DNA of 64,000 bases from Argyresthia goedartella (taxonomy: Eukaryota > Arthropoda > Insecta > Lepidoptera > Argyresthiidae): NCBI GenBank assembly GCA_949825045.1, contig OX463816.1:18735243-18799242 (forward strand). Reading direction: 5' to 3'. The notes below the pieces were generated by a model. It was not told where the DNA came from. It made no database searches and was given only the letters and a program-made list of their open reading frames with translations. This document shows, piece by piece, positions 1 to 11,106 of this stretch. Both the position numbers and the translations under genes were made by a program. Numbering within the stretch: position 1 is the stretch's first letter; every line of letters begins with the position of its first letter.

Positions 1-547
1 TTTTTTTCAAAATTACCAAAAAGGGAAGTGTACAGCTCAAGCAATCGGGATAAATAAATTTGCTAATATGCCAAAAGAAATAGCTACGTTTCTTGGTCTG
101 CCGGATGCTGAGTATTATACTGGGCACAGCTTCAGGAGGATCTCTGCTACATTATTGGCAGATTCAGGAGCCAACTTGACGTCCTCAAAGCGACTAGGAG
201 GTTGGAAATCGGACAAAGTTGCAGAAAGCTATATTGGTGATTCATTAAACAACAAACTAGAAACTGGGAAAAAAATCACACAATCCATTAATTTAAGGTC
301 CAGTCCGTCTCCTTCACATGTTGCAGAGTACGTTCGTCCATCTACCTTCGTTGATAATGATAATTCATCAGATCCAACTCCATCAACTAGCAAACGCCAT
401 TGTATGACAAATAGACATGAACAATCATACAAAATTAATAATAGTTTGTCTCAAACAGTAAATATGCAACCTAAAACTTCCCCAGTTAGTATAAAAAACT
501 GTACCAATTTCATTGTATATGTGAATTATAACTTTTATAAGAAATAA
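1..547 (+). pseudogene. C-terminal part of a Crypton-like tyrosine recombinase
   Basis: The frame is open from the window edge, so the ATG at 68 is internal and the protein is cut by the window. The visible part carries the tyrosine-recombinase signature: a GHSFRR box (His and Arg of the H-x-x-R motif), a GGWK segment, then AESY with the presumed tyrosine nucleophile. A low-complexity Ser/Thr-rich tail of about 85 residues follows and the ORF ends at 547. Such recombinases cut and rejoin DNA through a covalent tyrosine link and mobilise Crypton-type elements in insects. Whether the full gene is intact cannot be seen. Family assignment rests on the motifs only; a DIRS-type origin is less likely because no RT is adjacent. 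Confidence 0.65.
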
Positions 548-640
548 ATGTTAAGTTAGTTGAGTTTATTGTGTTTTTATTATTTTATTAAATTGCTTCA
601 TTTTTTCGCAGCTGTATTAAAAATAGTCGTTCAGTACACG

Positions 641-721
641 TGCGGAACCGTCATTGCAACTTGTTCTGACTGTCAATAGACATTTTTGTCGGAACTCTTT
701 GCAATGACAGCCTTTCCGCAC
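641..721. repeat. Imperfect inverted repeat after the recombinase relic
   Basis: TGCGGAA...TCATTGCAA near 641-659 is mirrored by TTGCAATGACAG...TTCCGCA near 700-721, giving a stem of roughly 17-18 pairs with a small bulge and a 40-base loop. It lies between the recombinase ORF and the LINE relic. It may be a terminal structure of the recombinase element or a small foldback repeat. Confidence 0.5.
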
Positions 722-726
722 TTGTA

Positions 727-2719
727 ATGAAATATACTATTCGCTGTCTAACTGGCTGGTCTCAATACAATGGTATAAAAAATAAAAACAAACGAATTCT
801 AGACCTTGATATTTCTAGTTCACACTGTGTGGTTTTACGCACTGAACCCATCAGCTTGCCAGATGACTCACCAACCCGCATTTTCATCAAAATTAAAACC
901 GATTCGTCTTTGGATAGTTTAAAGCTTTCTCCTCGTCGTGTACGGTATTTTCATAAACCTGATTACGAAGCTATTAATGCAGAACTCGAAAAAGTAGACT
1001 GGGATTCCTGTTTATCATGTGATGATTTAGAAGTTTCAGTCGATACGTTCTATTCCATTGTCAATCAAATCATTGACGCGCACGTTCCATCTGGAATGGT
1101 TACGGTTTCAGGTCAAAAAACTAGAAATAAAAAGCATTCTTGCCATAAAAAATGGATTTTTTTTTGTAGAGCCGATGACTAAGATACATTCTCTGATCTA
1201 AGATACCAGGCTAAAAAACTCGAGGGCACTTGTTATTCAGTGTATGTTGCTAAGATTAAATATAATAATTATACTCGTCGAAGCTCTAATTTGGTCATTT
1301 ATTAAATCAAAAAAGTGTTCTAATGAATTACCAGATACGATGTATTTGGATGACCAAGTTGGTTCTAATGGTTTACAAATTTCAAACATGTTTTATATAT
1401 TTTTTTAACCCGTATTTGAAGATGACATAGCGATTTCTGCTGAAACATCAGAATCGGAAAATAATTCCAATTTAATAAGTTTCATAGATATATCTGTAGA
1501 TATAGTAGAGAAATATCTTGCACGGTTGGATGTTAACAAGGGATGTGGCCCTGATGGTGTTCGTCCGCTTTTTCTAAAAGAGTGTCATAAAACTCTTGCT
1601 GTTCCATTAGCAAAAATTTCTGAAGCTTATCTTAAACGGTGTGTTTTACTTAAAGTGTGGAAAAGGTCACTGGTAACCCATATTTATAAAAGTAGCAATA
1701 AACACAATAGTAAAAATTATCGCGGTATTTCTAAATTATCGACTCTACCTAAACTTTTAGAAAAAAAATTGTATGATTATTTCCCATTATCAGGCCCTAC
1801 TTGTCATTATTTCAGCACGGTTTTGTTACGCGCAGGTCAACTGAGTCGAACATATGTGAATTTCTGGATAATGTGCTGTGTGCTATGGATAAGGAGTATA
1901 GTGCAGTGGGGACCACACATAGATAAATTGGCTGGTAAATTAAGTTCTGCGGCTTACGCTGTTAGGAACATCAGACAAAGCACGGATGTGGCTACATCTA
2001 GGCTAGTATATTTTAGTTACTTTCATAGTGTGATGTCCTATGGTATCTTGTTGTGGGGGAAAGCAGCGGATATTCAAACTATTTTTATTTTACAGAAAAG
2101 AGCTATTCGAGCAATTTATAATTTAAAACAAACAGACTCCTTAAGAGAGCTTTTTAAAGAAATTGACATACTAACAGTAGCTAGTCAATTTATTTTCGAA
2201 AATATAATGTATGTACGCAAGAACCTTACAACATTTTCCAAACTTAGCGATAGCTGTAATGTTAACCTAAGAAATAATCACAGACTATGTGCGCCCCGTT
2301 TTATACTCGCGAAGGTTAGCAATTCTTTCAAGGGTCAGTGCATTCTCTACTACAATAAGATACCTCTGGAGATTTTGAAATTGCCATTTGAGCAATTTAA
2401 AAAGCATGTTAAAGCGACTTTGTCGAAAAAGGGATATTACAATGTTCAAGATTACTTAAATGACAGGACTGTATGGGGTTAATCTGGCTCAACACAGACC
2501 TTGCTGTTAGTAATTTTGTAATTATTTATTCCTGCCTATTAACCATAACAATTAAATTTTTCATATTTGTATTAGTTAAGCACAACCTATTTTTAAAAGA
2601 TATCTAAAAATCAATCTGTGGGAGTTTCTACGCCCTTCTTCTCCCACAGTGGTCCAATGTAGAGAAGAGGCTAAAATGACGTTTGCTAAGTATATGTAAA
2701 TATCTACGGTAATAAAGTA
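727..2719 (+). mobile_element. Jockey-like LINE relic, copy 1, internally deleted
   Basis: Three collinear coding remnants belong to one non-LTR element: the linker after the endonuclease (727-1182), the RT N-terminal part (1526-about 1790) and the post-RT C-terminus (about 1900-2482). The segment CEFLDNVLCAMDKEYSAVG near 1850-1905 is in another frame and runs straight into the C-terminal WGPHIDKL segment, so the RT palm with its YADD box is deleted. The 3' UTR contains the stretch CTTCTCCCACAGTGGTCCAA, which recurs at about 54.6 kb, and ends in an A-rich tail near 2719-2729. This is a dead element. The clade (jockey/CR1 group) is inferred from motif wording. Confidence 0.8.
1526..2482 (+). 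pseudogene. LINE reverse transcriptase fusion relic
   Basis: The 318-residue frame joins the N-terminal RT region (GCGPDGVRP, NYRGISKLSTLPK) to the C-terminal domain (YAVRNIRQSTD, SYGILLWG, YYNVQDYLND). About 230 residues expected between them, including the catalytic aspartates, are missing, so it cannot polymerise. The open frame across the deletion is accidental. It belongs to the LINE relic 727-2719. Confidence 0.75.
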
Positions 2720-2729
2720 AAAAAAAAAG

Positions 2730-3157
2730 TGTGGATGCCGTGTACACCGATTATTCTAAGGCATTTGATAAACATCTCACTTATTACTTGTTAAAAAGTT
2801 AGCTCGTTTCGGTGTACATGGTAACCTCCTTAGATGGCTGGAATCTTACCTACGCGAAAGATCTCAAACTGTGGCTACAAAGGCTTCACATCCAGTTTTG
2901 TTCCAATTACCTCAGGGGTTCCCTAGGGATCTCATCTCGGTCCTCTGCTTTTTAACATCTTCATTAAATACGTTTCTAATATCTCACTCCAAAATTTTGT
3001 TATACGCTGATGATACTAAATTGAACAATGTTATCAAATCAACTAATGATTCTTTAAAAATGCAAAAAGATCTGAATAACCTATGTAAGTATTGTTTAGA
3101 CAATAAATTGCACCTTATGTGGATAAATGTTTTACAATTTCATTTTCTATAAAGAAG
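2730..3157 (+). mobile_element. Jockey-like LINE relic, copy 2, left part
   Basis: A different, 5'-truncated LINE begins with YTDYSKAFD in the palm domain and reaches ILLYADDTKL near 2998-3025, the catalytic YADD box, then SIK at 3150. Frameshifts are scattered through it. It stops where LTR element A starts, and its protein resumes at 30183 with VTPFNYTLFNHPL, so element A inserted into it. Confidence 0.75.
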
Positions 3158-5354
3158 TGTAATGGTACACGAGAGTCAGTACATTTGATATTTCATTTTG
3201 CGTGACAGAGGGCTAGCCCAACGCCGCGCTGTTTTGTATACGAGAATCGGTTTAGATAACGTTTGGGGGTTTTGCGTAGCTCAGTGGCAAGTTAGCAAAA
3301 AACAGAGCTGACGCGTGTGATGGTTCGAGGAAGTTTACAGGTCAGGTTTTTTTGTCGCATTCCTGCGAGATGTGTAGAGATCAGAGCCGATTTGGCTGCG
3401 CGTTGAATAAAATTATGAATAACTAAATAATGAAAGGTTATTATGGAACGATACGGAGAAAGCTATTATGTTGATTGCAAATATACAATTGCGATTGAGG
3501 TATGGAATGGAGGGTCTGACACGACTAGTATGAATAGCATTCTAGTGGTCTTTGCTGCGCGCACCTAGCGGTCGGGAATGCTTAATTAATCACAACAAGC
3601 TTTTATTGGTCAGCGATCAACAGATTCTGTGTATCGGCAGTACCAAATGATTTGAGTGATAACCTACGGTTGATCATAGTGAATATGCGTACACACAATT
3701 TGTAGAACGGCGGATCTGCATGGCATGGTTGAAAATAGACCCTGTGTAGTTAGTGATAAGAAGCTTCGCTTGGGCAGAGCGTGTTGGCAAAGGACGCTGG
3801 GTTTTTTCTTTCAGACATGTGGGGCGTATAAATATGATTTGCGGGGGAAGGGAGAGCATTCAGTCTCAGCGTCTAGCTACTGTGACAGTCGTCTTTCACG
3901 AGTTCTAAACAGTTTTGTCTGCCGTGTTACGCGTCAGAACTATATCACTATTTTGTATACAAAATTGTGATTGCGAAGTTTCAGTGGTTTTTCGTGAGTG
4001 TCTGAAGCGCCGAGATATACCTCGGTTCCTATCCTTTATATCAACCTACCCCAAATTCCAAAACTATCCTTGGGTCGTTAGATAAGAACTTTAAGGTAAA
4101 TTATCTGAGTCTGAGTCTGGGCTTGGAGCGACCCTAAATTCCTTTTTCCTTCACCATAGGGTTCCTGGATTGGCTCTTAGGATATTCGCGGGCTAATCCT
4201 CTCCTCATTCCATCGAGTAGCGAGTTTTGAAATTCCCACACACACAGTCATTAAACATACAAGCACATTCAAATCAAACTCAACCATTTTCGAGTGGTGT
4301 CGATAATGGACGTGGTATAACACTAGGTTTTTAGACTAGGCTAGACAGGAGTTTAGTTGCGGCTAAACCTAGGTTGGCAGGGCATAGGGAGACTGTTTGA
4401 TCGATGAGGTTCCGCGGATGGAAATAACAAATTCAGAACAAAGTTAAACCGGTGTCAACACAGATAACATATCCTGTTGATATTTTGACATTTGAGTGTT
4501 GTCGGGGACGCGCGAAGAGATCAATTTACAGTCTAAAGTTCATTGTTTAGGACCGGGTAGGTGTTTTGCATTGCCTTGGGTCAGGTTGGATTCAAGTTGC
4601 ATCTTTAAATTAAATGTAAATTTCGCTGGCGGTCTAATGTGTAGGCTGAGTCGGTATATATGATCAGGCTCAACTGAGGACGTGCTGTGGCTAGTGGAAT
4701 TCATATTTCGGTATTTATCGAACTATGCACTTCGCTATGGTGTGGGTTAGATCTCCTAAAACAATAATGCTTACGTTTCGATAACATCCAGCTCAAATTG
4801 CGCAGAGTTGAAGGTTTCAAAACGTTACGGACCTTTTGAGGTAACCGCTAGTTCAGAACCCATTTCGGAAAATCAAATCGCAATTGTGTAAACCGGTCTT
4901 TTCGGATCGTTATTGCCGTGAACCAAATATATAATTGGAACCACCACAAGCCGCTACTAGCGAGCACATGAAATATCATTGAGTACTCACGTCGTAAAAC
5001 TACGACGGATATCTATACGATATCACAAACAAATATTATAAACTGTGGTCGACCACATCACCCATAAAATATAACAACGATCGTTCTGGCGCAATACACC
5101 GCTGACTGATGCGAATTACCGGCTCGCGGACATATATGCTTTCTCTGTCTAACTTGAAACTGTAAATTCCTGAACCAAACTTCGTTCGACTATTGTACGC
5201 CTAACGAACTTCTCAACGAACGAGAAATTCAGACTTATCATTCTTAACTTACAAATCTTACAGCTGAATCGGGTCCTCTCATTTTGGGATAGATAGAATA
5301 GACGATCATAGCTACTGATAGCGGTGGCTCGACCTTAGCCCTGGTGCCGTTACA
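3158..5354 (+). repeat. 5' LTR of element A (long, about 2.2 kb)
   Basis: It starts with TGTAATGG right after the LINE relic and ends CCGTTACA. The last 724 bp (4631-5354) recur at 29413-30182, there with an extra 46 bp after GTCGACCAC. The left part has no second copy in the window because the 3' LTR is truncated, so calling it LTR is an inference. A primer-binding-like TGGTGCCGAGACCGAAGG follows at about 5362. TSDs are ambiguous (GAAG against GAAA). Confidence 0.6.
3270..3353 (+). promoter_or_regulatory. tRNA-like Pol III unit (A box, B box, T7 run)
   Basis: TAGCTCAGTGGC at 3277-3288 matches a tRNA A box, GGTTCGAGG at 3322-3330 matches most of a B box, and a run of seven T follows at 3347-3353. 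Spacing is that of a tRNA gene or a tRNA-derived SINE head. It lies inside the presumed 5' LTR of element A. A functional tRNA is doubtful because the arms do not pair convincingly. Confidence 0.45.
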
Positions 5355-5555
5355 GATTTCCTGGTGCCGAGACCGAAGGATATCCTAGATAGTCTGATAC
5401 ATAGATATTCTAAAAGAATCAAGTTCTAACGCGTTACTTTTAAAAATAACACAACGTAGAAACGATTTTAAACAGTTCAATTTTGTAAGTAAGAAATAAG
5501 CAAAAAAAGGGGCATTGTTTTCAGACGAGCTACGACGGTTTAGTGTTCAGGAATA

Positions 5556-6602
5556 ATGGCCGGCCGGCTTAGAAAAAACGCTAGGCGTGTTTCACTTTCG
5601 CACACAAGTGAAATGGCGTCAGGACAGGTGACGCAATTGTTATCTGAAATAGTGAATAGATTAGACAGTTTGGAAAGGGGTTCTAGCGCAAGCAATGCTA
5701 GTAGGACTTCGGACAGACAGACTGACAGACAGGAACTAGAGACGTTTGAACAATCGGTAGAAAAACGTCAATCATGCATTGTGAAAATGACACAGAAGTT
5801 GCCGACATTCGATGGGCGGAGTTCGGAAAATCCGATGATTTTCTTAAGAGATTTAAAGGCTTATATTAAAGTCTCGGGAGATAGTTCTAGGGCTTTGATA
5901 TGGGCAACGGATAGTTTGGTAGGAATTGCAAAAGTTCGAATGAGCATATACAGAGACTCATGGCGAACCTATTCGGATTTTGAAAAAGATTTCAGAGAGG
6001 TATTCTGGGGTGATAATGAACAGGAATTAATTAAACAAAGATTCCTAACTGCGAAGTTTGATTCTAAAAAAGGTCAAAGTATGGAAGAATTCTTTGCCTC
6101 TCAATTGAATAGCATATATGAGCTTACGATACCGTTTACTAATACGGAGAAAATCAACACGATTTTCAGACAGTTGCCGCGTGATATTCAGGTAGCGTTT
6201 TTTGCTAGAAAGGAACCAATGACTATACGAGATGCGGTCGACTTCCTTCGTCATTTAGAACGGAATGTCGATGGGGGATTAAGTGCGTTGCATGGTTCGG
6301 AATCTATGAATACGAATAACGTAAGGCGGGATAGCTACATGCGTGGGCATTATTGTGATATGCGGGTAAATACGATACGTTATAACGCGGTGAGTCGTAG
6401 GGATAATTATAACGCGGGAACGAAGGCACGAAACGAATTTGGGACGCGCGGTCGCGGTTATTTTCGCGGTAGAGGTAGACAGCCTCAGGCTAGTTTCAAG
6501 GCAATAGGGTTCCAAAGGGGCAATGATGGTTCAGATAATACAGAGGCAGGGCAAAGTTCAAGTGACAGGAATAATGCGATAAATCAGAATTCAAAAACCT
6601 AG
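5556..6602 (+). CDS. Gag of element A (RG-rich, no zinc knuckle)
   Basis: 348 residues. After a basic, Ser-rich start with a short coiled-coil-like stretch (QLLSEIVNRLDSLE), a retrotransposon capsid domain runs from about residue 75 (KLPTFDGRSSENPMIFLRDLKAY) to about 235. The C-terminus has an RG-rich patch (RGRGYFRGRGR) rather than a CCHC knuckle, so RNA binding presumably uses the RG box. The stop TAG at 6600-6602 overlaps the start of the protease frame by one base, as in a minus-one gag-pol frameshift. The ORF is intact. Gag proteins assemble the particle in which reverse transcription occurs. Confidence 0.75.
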   Translation: MAGRLRKNARRVSLSHTSEMASGQVTQLLSEIVNRLDSLERGSSASNASRTSDRQTDRQELETFEQSVEKRQSCIVKMTQKLPTFDGRSSENPMIFLRDLKAYIKVSGDSSRALIWATDSLVGIAKVRMSIYRDSWRTYSDFEKDFREVFWGDNEQELIKQRFLTAKFDSKKGQSMEEFFASQLNSIYELTIPFTNTEKINTIFRQLPRDIQVAFFARKEPMTIRDAVDFLRHLERNVDGGLSALHGSESMNTNNVRRDSYMRGHYCDMRVNTIRYNAVSRRDNYNAGTKARNEFGTRGRGYFRGRGRQPQASFKAIGFQRGNDGSDNTEAGQSSSDRNNAINQNSKT

Positions 6603-6979
6603 TGGACTCGCGCGGGTCGTTCGCGCTCAGATATTTATTACGGTTCGGGTGGACAGCCGATCAAATTGGGAAAAAGCATAGACTGTATGATTTGTGTAAT
6701 TTGGATTCGAACGTGGGTGTGAATGAATTTATTCAATTATTAGCGCATAAAGCGCACGGATATGCCGTGTGTTTAGATGAAAAATCTAGGTCGAATTGTA
6801 GAGATCGAAATGACAAGCGTTTACATACGATATTCAGAGACGACGATTCGACTGAGTGTGGGCGCGATTTATGTAGTACATTGACATTACCTGAGATAGA
6901 TGTGCGTATTGGGAATATTGTTGTAAGGAGTTTGATTGATTCGGGGAGCGAAATCAGTGTAATAAGTCGGAGAGTGTAC
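6602..6979 (+). pseudogene. Protease N-terminal part of element A pol, interrupted
   Basis: The pol frame lies in minus one to gag. The retropepsin active site reads LIDSGSEISVISRRV near 6931-6970. The frame is cut at 6979 by the errantivirus-like element. The continuation EEVCRQLGKPTEIP begins at 15580, and GTAC is duplicated at the break. The open frame running on to 7153 is only read-through into the LTR of the inserted element. Confidence 0.75.
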
Positions 6980-7253
6980 TATTACGGAGTGGGTTGGAGA
7001 GCGGATTTTAAAAAACAGTTTTTAATATCACCTATTTATTTTACTCAAAATATAGTAGAAATACAGAAGAAAATACGTCTTTACTTGAAGGTGATCAAAA
7101 CCGGTCTGCCGACTTTTCCACAAATCGCGGTGCCGCGGATTATGACAAAATAACCGAAAATATCATATTGCATTGCTTGAAATGCAATGTGATATTTGTA
7201 CCTATTTAGCAATTTTATTTTATATGTTCACGTGAGAAATATGCATTATAACA
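6980..7253 (-). repeat. 3' LTR of the errantivirus-like element
   Basis: 274 bp; in coding orientation it starts TGTTATAATG and ends CCGTAATA. GTAC at 6976-6979 is the left target-site copy. It nearly matches 15302-15575. Confidence 0.93.
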
Positions 7254-7399
7254 ACCCCCCGGTTGAGATTGAGCATTACCCCTTAAAGTGATGCGAAATC
7301 TCCCAATTTTGATCACCCTTACAACAATTAGCCATAGAATATAAGGTAATTATTAGATCTAAGACAAAATCTTAAGTAAGTATTCAAATAGGTAAGTTC

Positions 7400-9352
7400 T
7401 TATGTAATAATGTTACGCTTTATAGGCGTTGGAGCAATAGAAACTGACTGTTTGACATCATCATCGTCATTACTAGAAGAGTCTGTAGTTTGAGTACTGA
7501 GAGTGTTTACAGAATGCAGAGCATGAAGATTCTTATTAGTTGACCGTTTGTTATTACACTGGTTGTAGATTTTCACACAATAGCTTGATGAACCTCTAGG
7601 ACACATAAGCTTCTTAAACCTATAAATCATGTAAGCTAAAGCTATAATAGTAAGTACATAGGTAGCCGAAAGATAATGCGTGCTGTACTTTTCTAAATGC
7701 GAAGGATGCGACAACTTATTCAGTTCCCTTTCAAATGAATCAAGATGGACACTCGCGTGCAACAGTGAGTCTGGACTATTAATATTATTTAGTTTAACGA
7801 AGGGCAGATGTGAAAGGGGTCTATTGATTTTTTATTTTTCACAGCAATCATCATCAATCAGATCAAATGAGGACAAAACAGAAGTAACATTAGAACTATA
7901 TGTATTACTAGCACTAAATTGAAGTGTTTTGAAATAAGCTTTACAATATTTAGGCAAGGTTAGCATGCCAGTACCAAACAAAACTTCATCATAACTATTA
8001 GGATTATTATCACACGTAATGTGACATTTGCCTGGATCAGATTGAACAAAGATCCACTTATTACTACTTAACTTATAGAACATATCGATAGAGCCGTGTA
8101 AAAGTTTCATTTCACAAGTTTTGGGCAGTTTTGTCACTGCTTCACTTAACAATATTGTTTCACAAATAGGATTCGCAACTGACGAATACACACTATTGAG
8201 CGCACACACGTAACACTGATTGTTGATCGTCTTGCACTGGTTTACGTTTTCGAGTAAGGAGTAAAACATTCTATCTTTGCTCATGGCAATATAACTCTGA
8301 GTTGGTGCTACAAGTGCGTAAGTATTAGGCTTTGAGATATCATAAGGAACAGGAAAAGGAACTACATGATAAAGGTCATATATTTGAGGAAGGACGAGCG
8401 GTATCCTTAAAACTAAAATAATCTTATTATAATGATAGTAGCACACTAAACTAGATATATCAATAAGCTCATGTACATTCCGAAGAGTTAAAGGAATCGG
8501 TAATTCACAATGTCTAGGTAAGTTATTTTTATTTTGTTCTAACTCGTTGAACAGCTGATAAGGACTGAGTACAGTCGGGTGCAGAATATTCATTTTACTA
8601 AACAAAATTGCGTTACTAAGATCATCAATATCAAAGGACAGAGAGATAATGATACTTTCTATGCTGTTAAACAAAAGACTCAATTTTGATTTCATCTCCA
8701 GTTTATCACTGGTAATAGTTAGATCCGAAAGTGACTTCTCAATAAGATCAAAGTTGTGAGTTAGACGTTTTTCGTTTTCATCAATCTTAGACATAGAACT
8801 ATTGAAGCTATTTACAGTTGATTTGATAACATGAATATTGTCTCGCATAAGAGTTGCAAGTTTACTTTCGTCTGACTGTACTTCATGTATAGCATCGGTA
8901 AACTTTACTGCGTCAGCAGAGTCTAGGGTTCCAAAGAGTGTTTTTAATAACGAGCCACCTGCATCGAGAAGCCCTCGCTTTGTTCGATGAAGCGGCTTAT
9001 TAGAAATAAGATAAGAAACAGATGAGAACTTTTTAATGTTGTTGGCATGTTGGCTTTTCAATGAATTGAGACTGTTTGTGCAATCGAATTGTATCTTCGA
9101 AGATGCAGTGCCAGTACAAATTGTTATGACCCTTTCAAACCTATGATCTAATTCATCTAAATGAAGCTGTATACGACCAATGTCCAAATATGTAACAATG
9201 TCCCAATTGTCGTTGGTGAACTTTAAATCTTGAAGTTCATCGAAGTACAGCCCTGGATTTCCGCGAACTTGTGCCGCGAACCGGGCATGGCATCGTGATA
9301 GCGCGGCCCTAGAATAAATAGATATGAAATAGGATAGAAACCACAAAAGCAC
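7400..9352 (-). pseudogene. env: env of the errantivirus-like element, broken by one stop
   Basis: The first segment (9352-7832, 506 residues) opens with a hydrophobic signal-like stretch. It has a furin-type RTKR site near residue 128 followed by a hydrophobic GLLDAGGSLLKTLFG fusion-peptide-like segment, then helical ectodomain sequence as in baculovirus F/errantivirus envelope proteins. An in-frame TAA ends it at 7832. The same frame reopens and holds one membrane span (ATYVLTIIALAYMIY) and a basic cytoplasmic tail, ending at 7400. In this family Env is a class I fusion protein. As written, the product would lack its anchor, so I call it a pseudogene. Confidence 0.85.
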
Positions 9353-9363
9353 GAAGGGTTTGT

Positions 9364-10980
9364 TCAGGTTACATTTCCTGATGTGTGCGTGTGTTTTAAT
9401 TCGTCGAAATGGTGACGCACGTGTTTGCGATTGATAAGTAAAGTTGCAGTATGGTTACCATTCAATTTGATGATACGATAAGGGCCTTTCCACACTGGAG
9501 ATAAGGCTTTGTTTTGTTTATGATGGTGGCGTAAATATACTATGTCACCAGCTTTGTAAGTAGTAGACTTAGTATGTGCATCATAATATTTCTTTGACTT
9601 TTCTTTAGACGCCTCTATGTTTTGACGGGCTCTCTGTCGACTGTAATAAAGTCGATGATTGAGTGCTCTTACGTAGTCGGAATAAGAGTTATTATCGAGT
9701 GTATCGACAGTTTGAGGAATGTAGGGCTTGTACCCGAAAACTAACTCATGTGGGGAAAACCCTGTGGTAGAGTGGACATTGGAGTTGTATGCCATCATGG
9801 CAGTTTGAAGATAAAGATTCCAGGATTGGTTATTTTCCTCTATATAGGACCTGAGGTATTCTTTGAGTGTAGAGTGGCTCCTTTCGAGCGCGCCGCATGT
9901 TTGGGGATGATATGGAGATGCAAAGATGTGTTTAATTCCAAACAAGCGTTCAAGTTGCCGAAATAGATCAGAGCAAAAGTTGGTGCCTTGATCGGTCACA
10001 ATGGTTTTAGAGATACCCATATGGGAAATATATAGGACAAGGCGTTTGGCTGTTTCTTCAGCTGAGCAAGAAATCATAGGATAAGCCTGTGAATACTTTG
10101 TTAAATCATCTTGTAGAGTTAGTATAAATTTATATTTAAAATCAGAAGTTTCAGGGAGTGGACCTACAAGGTCAAGAAATAGTTTTTCATTAGGTTTGGT
10201 GGCAGTAGACGTTATAATCATAGGAGCGCGATTAGTTTGACGCAGCGGCTTGTTAATTTGGCAGGACTTGCAGCTTTTTACGTAATTTTCGATGTCCTGT
10301 CGCATGTTTTTCCACCAATATATTGATTTAATTCTTTCGAACATTCGGGAAATGCCGGGATGACCCGCTGAAGGGGAATCGTGATGCTCCTTTAGAATGC
10401 GTTTAACTTCGTCAGGTGTTGGAAATATGATACTGTTTCGATACACATTTACTTTAATACCTGTGCCGTGGAATAAGAAAGCTAGTATGTTATAGAGCTT
10501 TGTATAAGAGACCTTATTAAAGGAGTCTACAAAATCGGAAATTGCGAATTCTGTCTGGTCTTGGTACCAGATGATAATCATGTCTCTATAACTGCGGAGT
10601 AAATTGAATATATCTTTGTAAGAGTATTCATCGTAGTGATGGACGCGTAAAAACAAATGTGTGAACAAATGTTTGTCATTTGAAGTACTATAGCTACTTA
10701 GCAGCTCTCGTTCAATGTGGCGAATGTCAGGGTCACTTTTAGATGTCGCCAAGATTTCGGAGCAGTATGGGACTGACTCATCAAGATCAATAGAAGTAGG
10801 ATAAGCAATTAACTTGCACTTAGATTTAAGAAGAGATTCGTTATGCTCTTCTATCACAGTGTCATAAGATACAGAGGATTGACGACTATGTTGAAGGAAT
10901 TTTTCGTATGACTCTAAGGACGAAGGGCTGAGGGAAGGACTGTCTGTCGTATCTGTCGCTAGAACCAGGTTGCGAGACAA
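9364..10980 (-). CDS. Integrase-containing 3' part of errantivirus pol
   Basis: 538 open residues. A zinc-binding HHCC region (GHPGISRMFERIKSIYWW, CKSCQINK) is at about 205-245. The DDE core shows LFLDLVGPLPE, TDQGTNFCSD and the glutamate in CGALERSHSTLKEYL. A GPY/F-like VWKGPYRIIKL lies near the C-terminus. Integrase joins the cDNA ends to host DNA. The domain looks undamaged, but it depends on a pol frame that is broken upstream. It ends 12 bases before the env start. Confidence 0.85.
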   Translation of the reverse strand: MSRNLVLATDTTDSPSLSPSSLESYEKFLQHSRQSSVSYDTVIEEHNESLLKSKCKLIAYPTSIDLDESVPYCSEILATSKSDPDIRHIERELLSSYSTSNDKHLFTHLFLRVHHYDEYSYKDIFNLLRSYRDMIIIWYQDQTEFAISDFVDSFNKVSYTKLYNILAFLFHGTGIKVNVYRNSIIFPTPDEVKRILKEHHDSPSAGHPGISRMFERIKSIYWWKNMRQDIENYVKSCKSCQINKPLRQTNRAPMIITSTATKPNEKLFLDLVGPLPETSDFKYKFILTLQDDLTKYSQAYPMISCSAEETAKRLVLYISHMGISKTIVTDQGTNFCSDLFRQLERLFGIKHIFASPYHPQTCGALERSHSTLKEYLRSYIEENNQSWNLYLQTAMMAYNSNVHSTTGFSPHELVFGYKPYIPQTVDTLDNNSYSDYVRALNHRLYYSRQRARQNIEASKEKSKKYYDAHTKSTTYKAGDIVYLRHHHKQNKALSPVWKGPYRIIKLNGNHTATLLINRKHVRHHFDELKHTHTSGNVT

Positions 10981-11106
10981 TGCGTCTGCGTTGCAGTTTA
11001 TTTTTCCTTTTTTATACTCGACTGTATAGTCAAAATCGGCTAGCTTTAAGCGCCAACGAATTAATTTTGAGCTGTGGTCAGTGCCACTACCATTGAGGAT
11101 CCACAG

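Noticed and set aside
3270..3353. Functional tRNA gene
   Set aside because: Boxes and terminator are present but the acceptor and anticodon arms do not pair convincingly.
6980..7153. Continuation of the protease ORF into 7153
   Set aside because: It translates LTR sequence of the inserted element; the true protease resumes at 15576.
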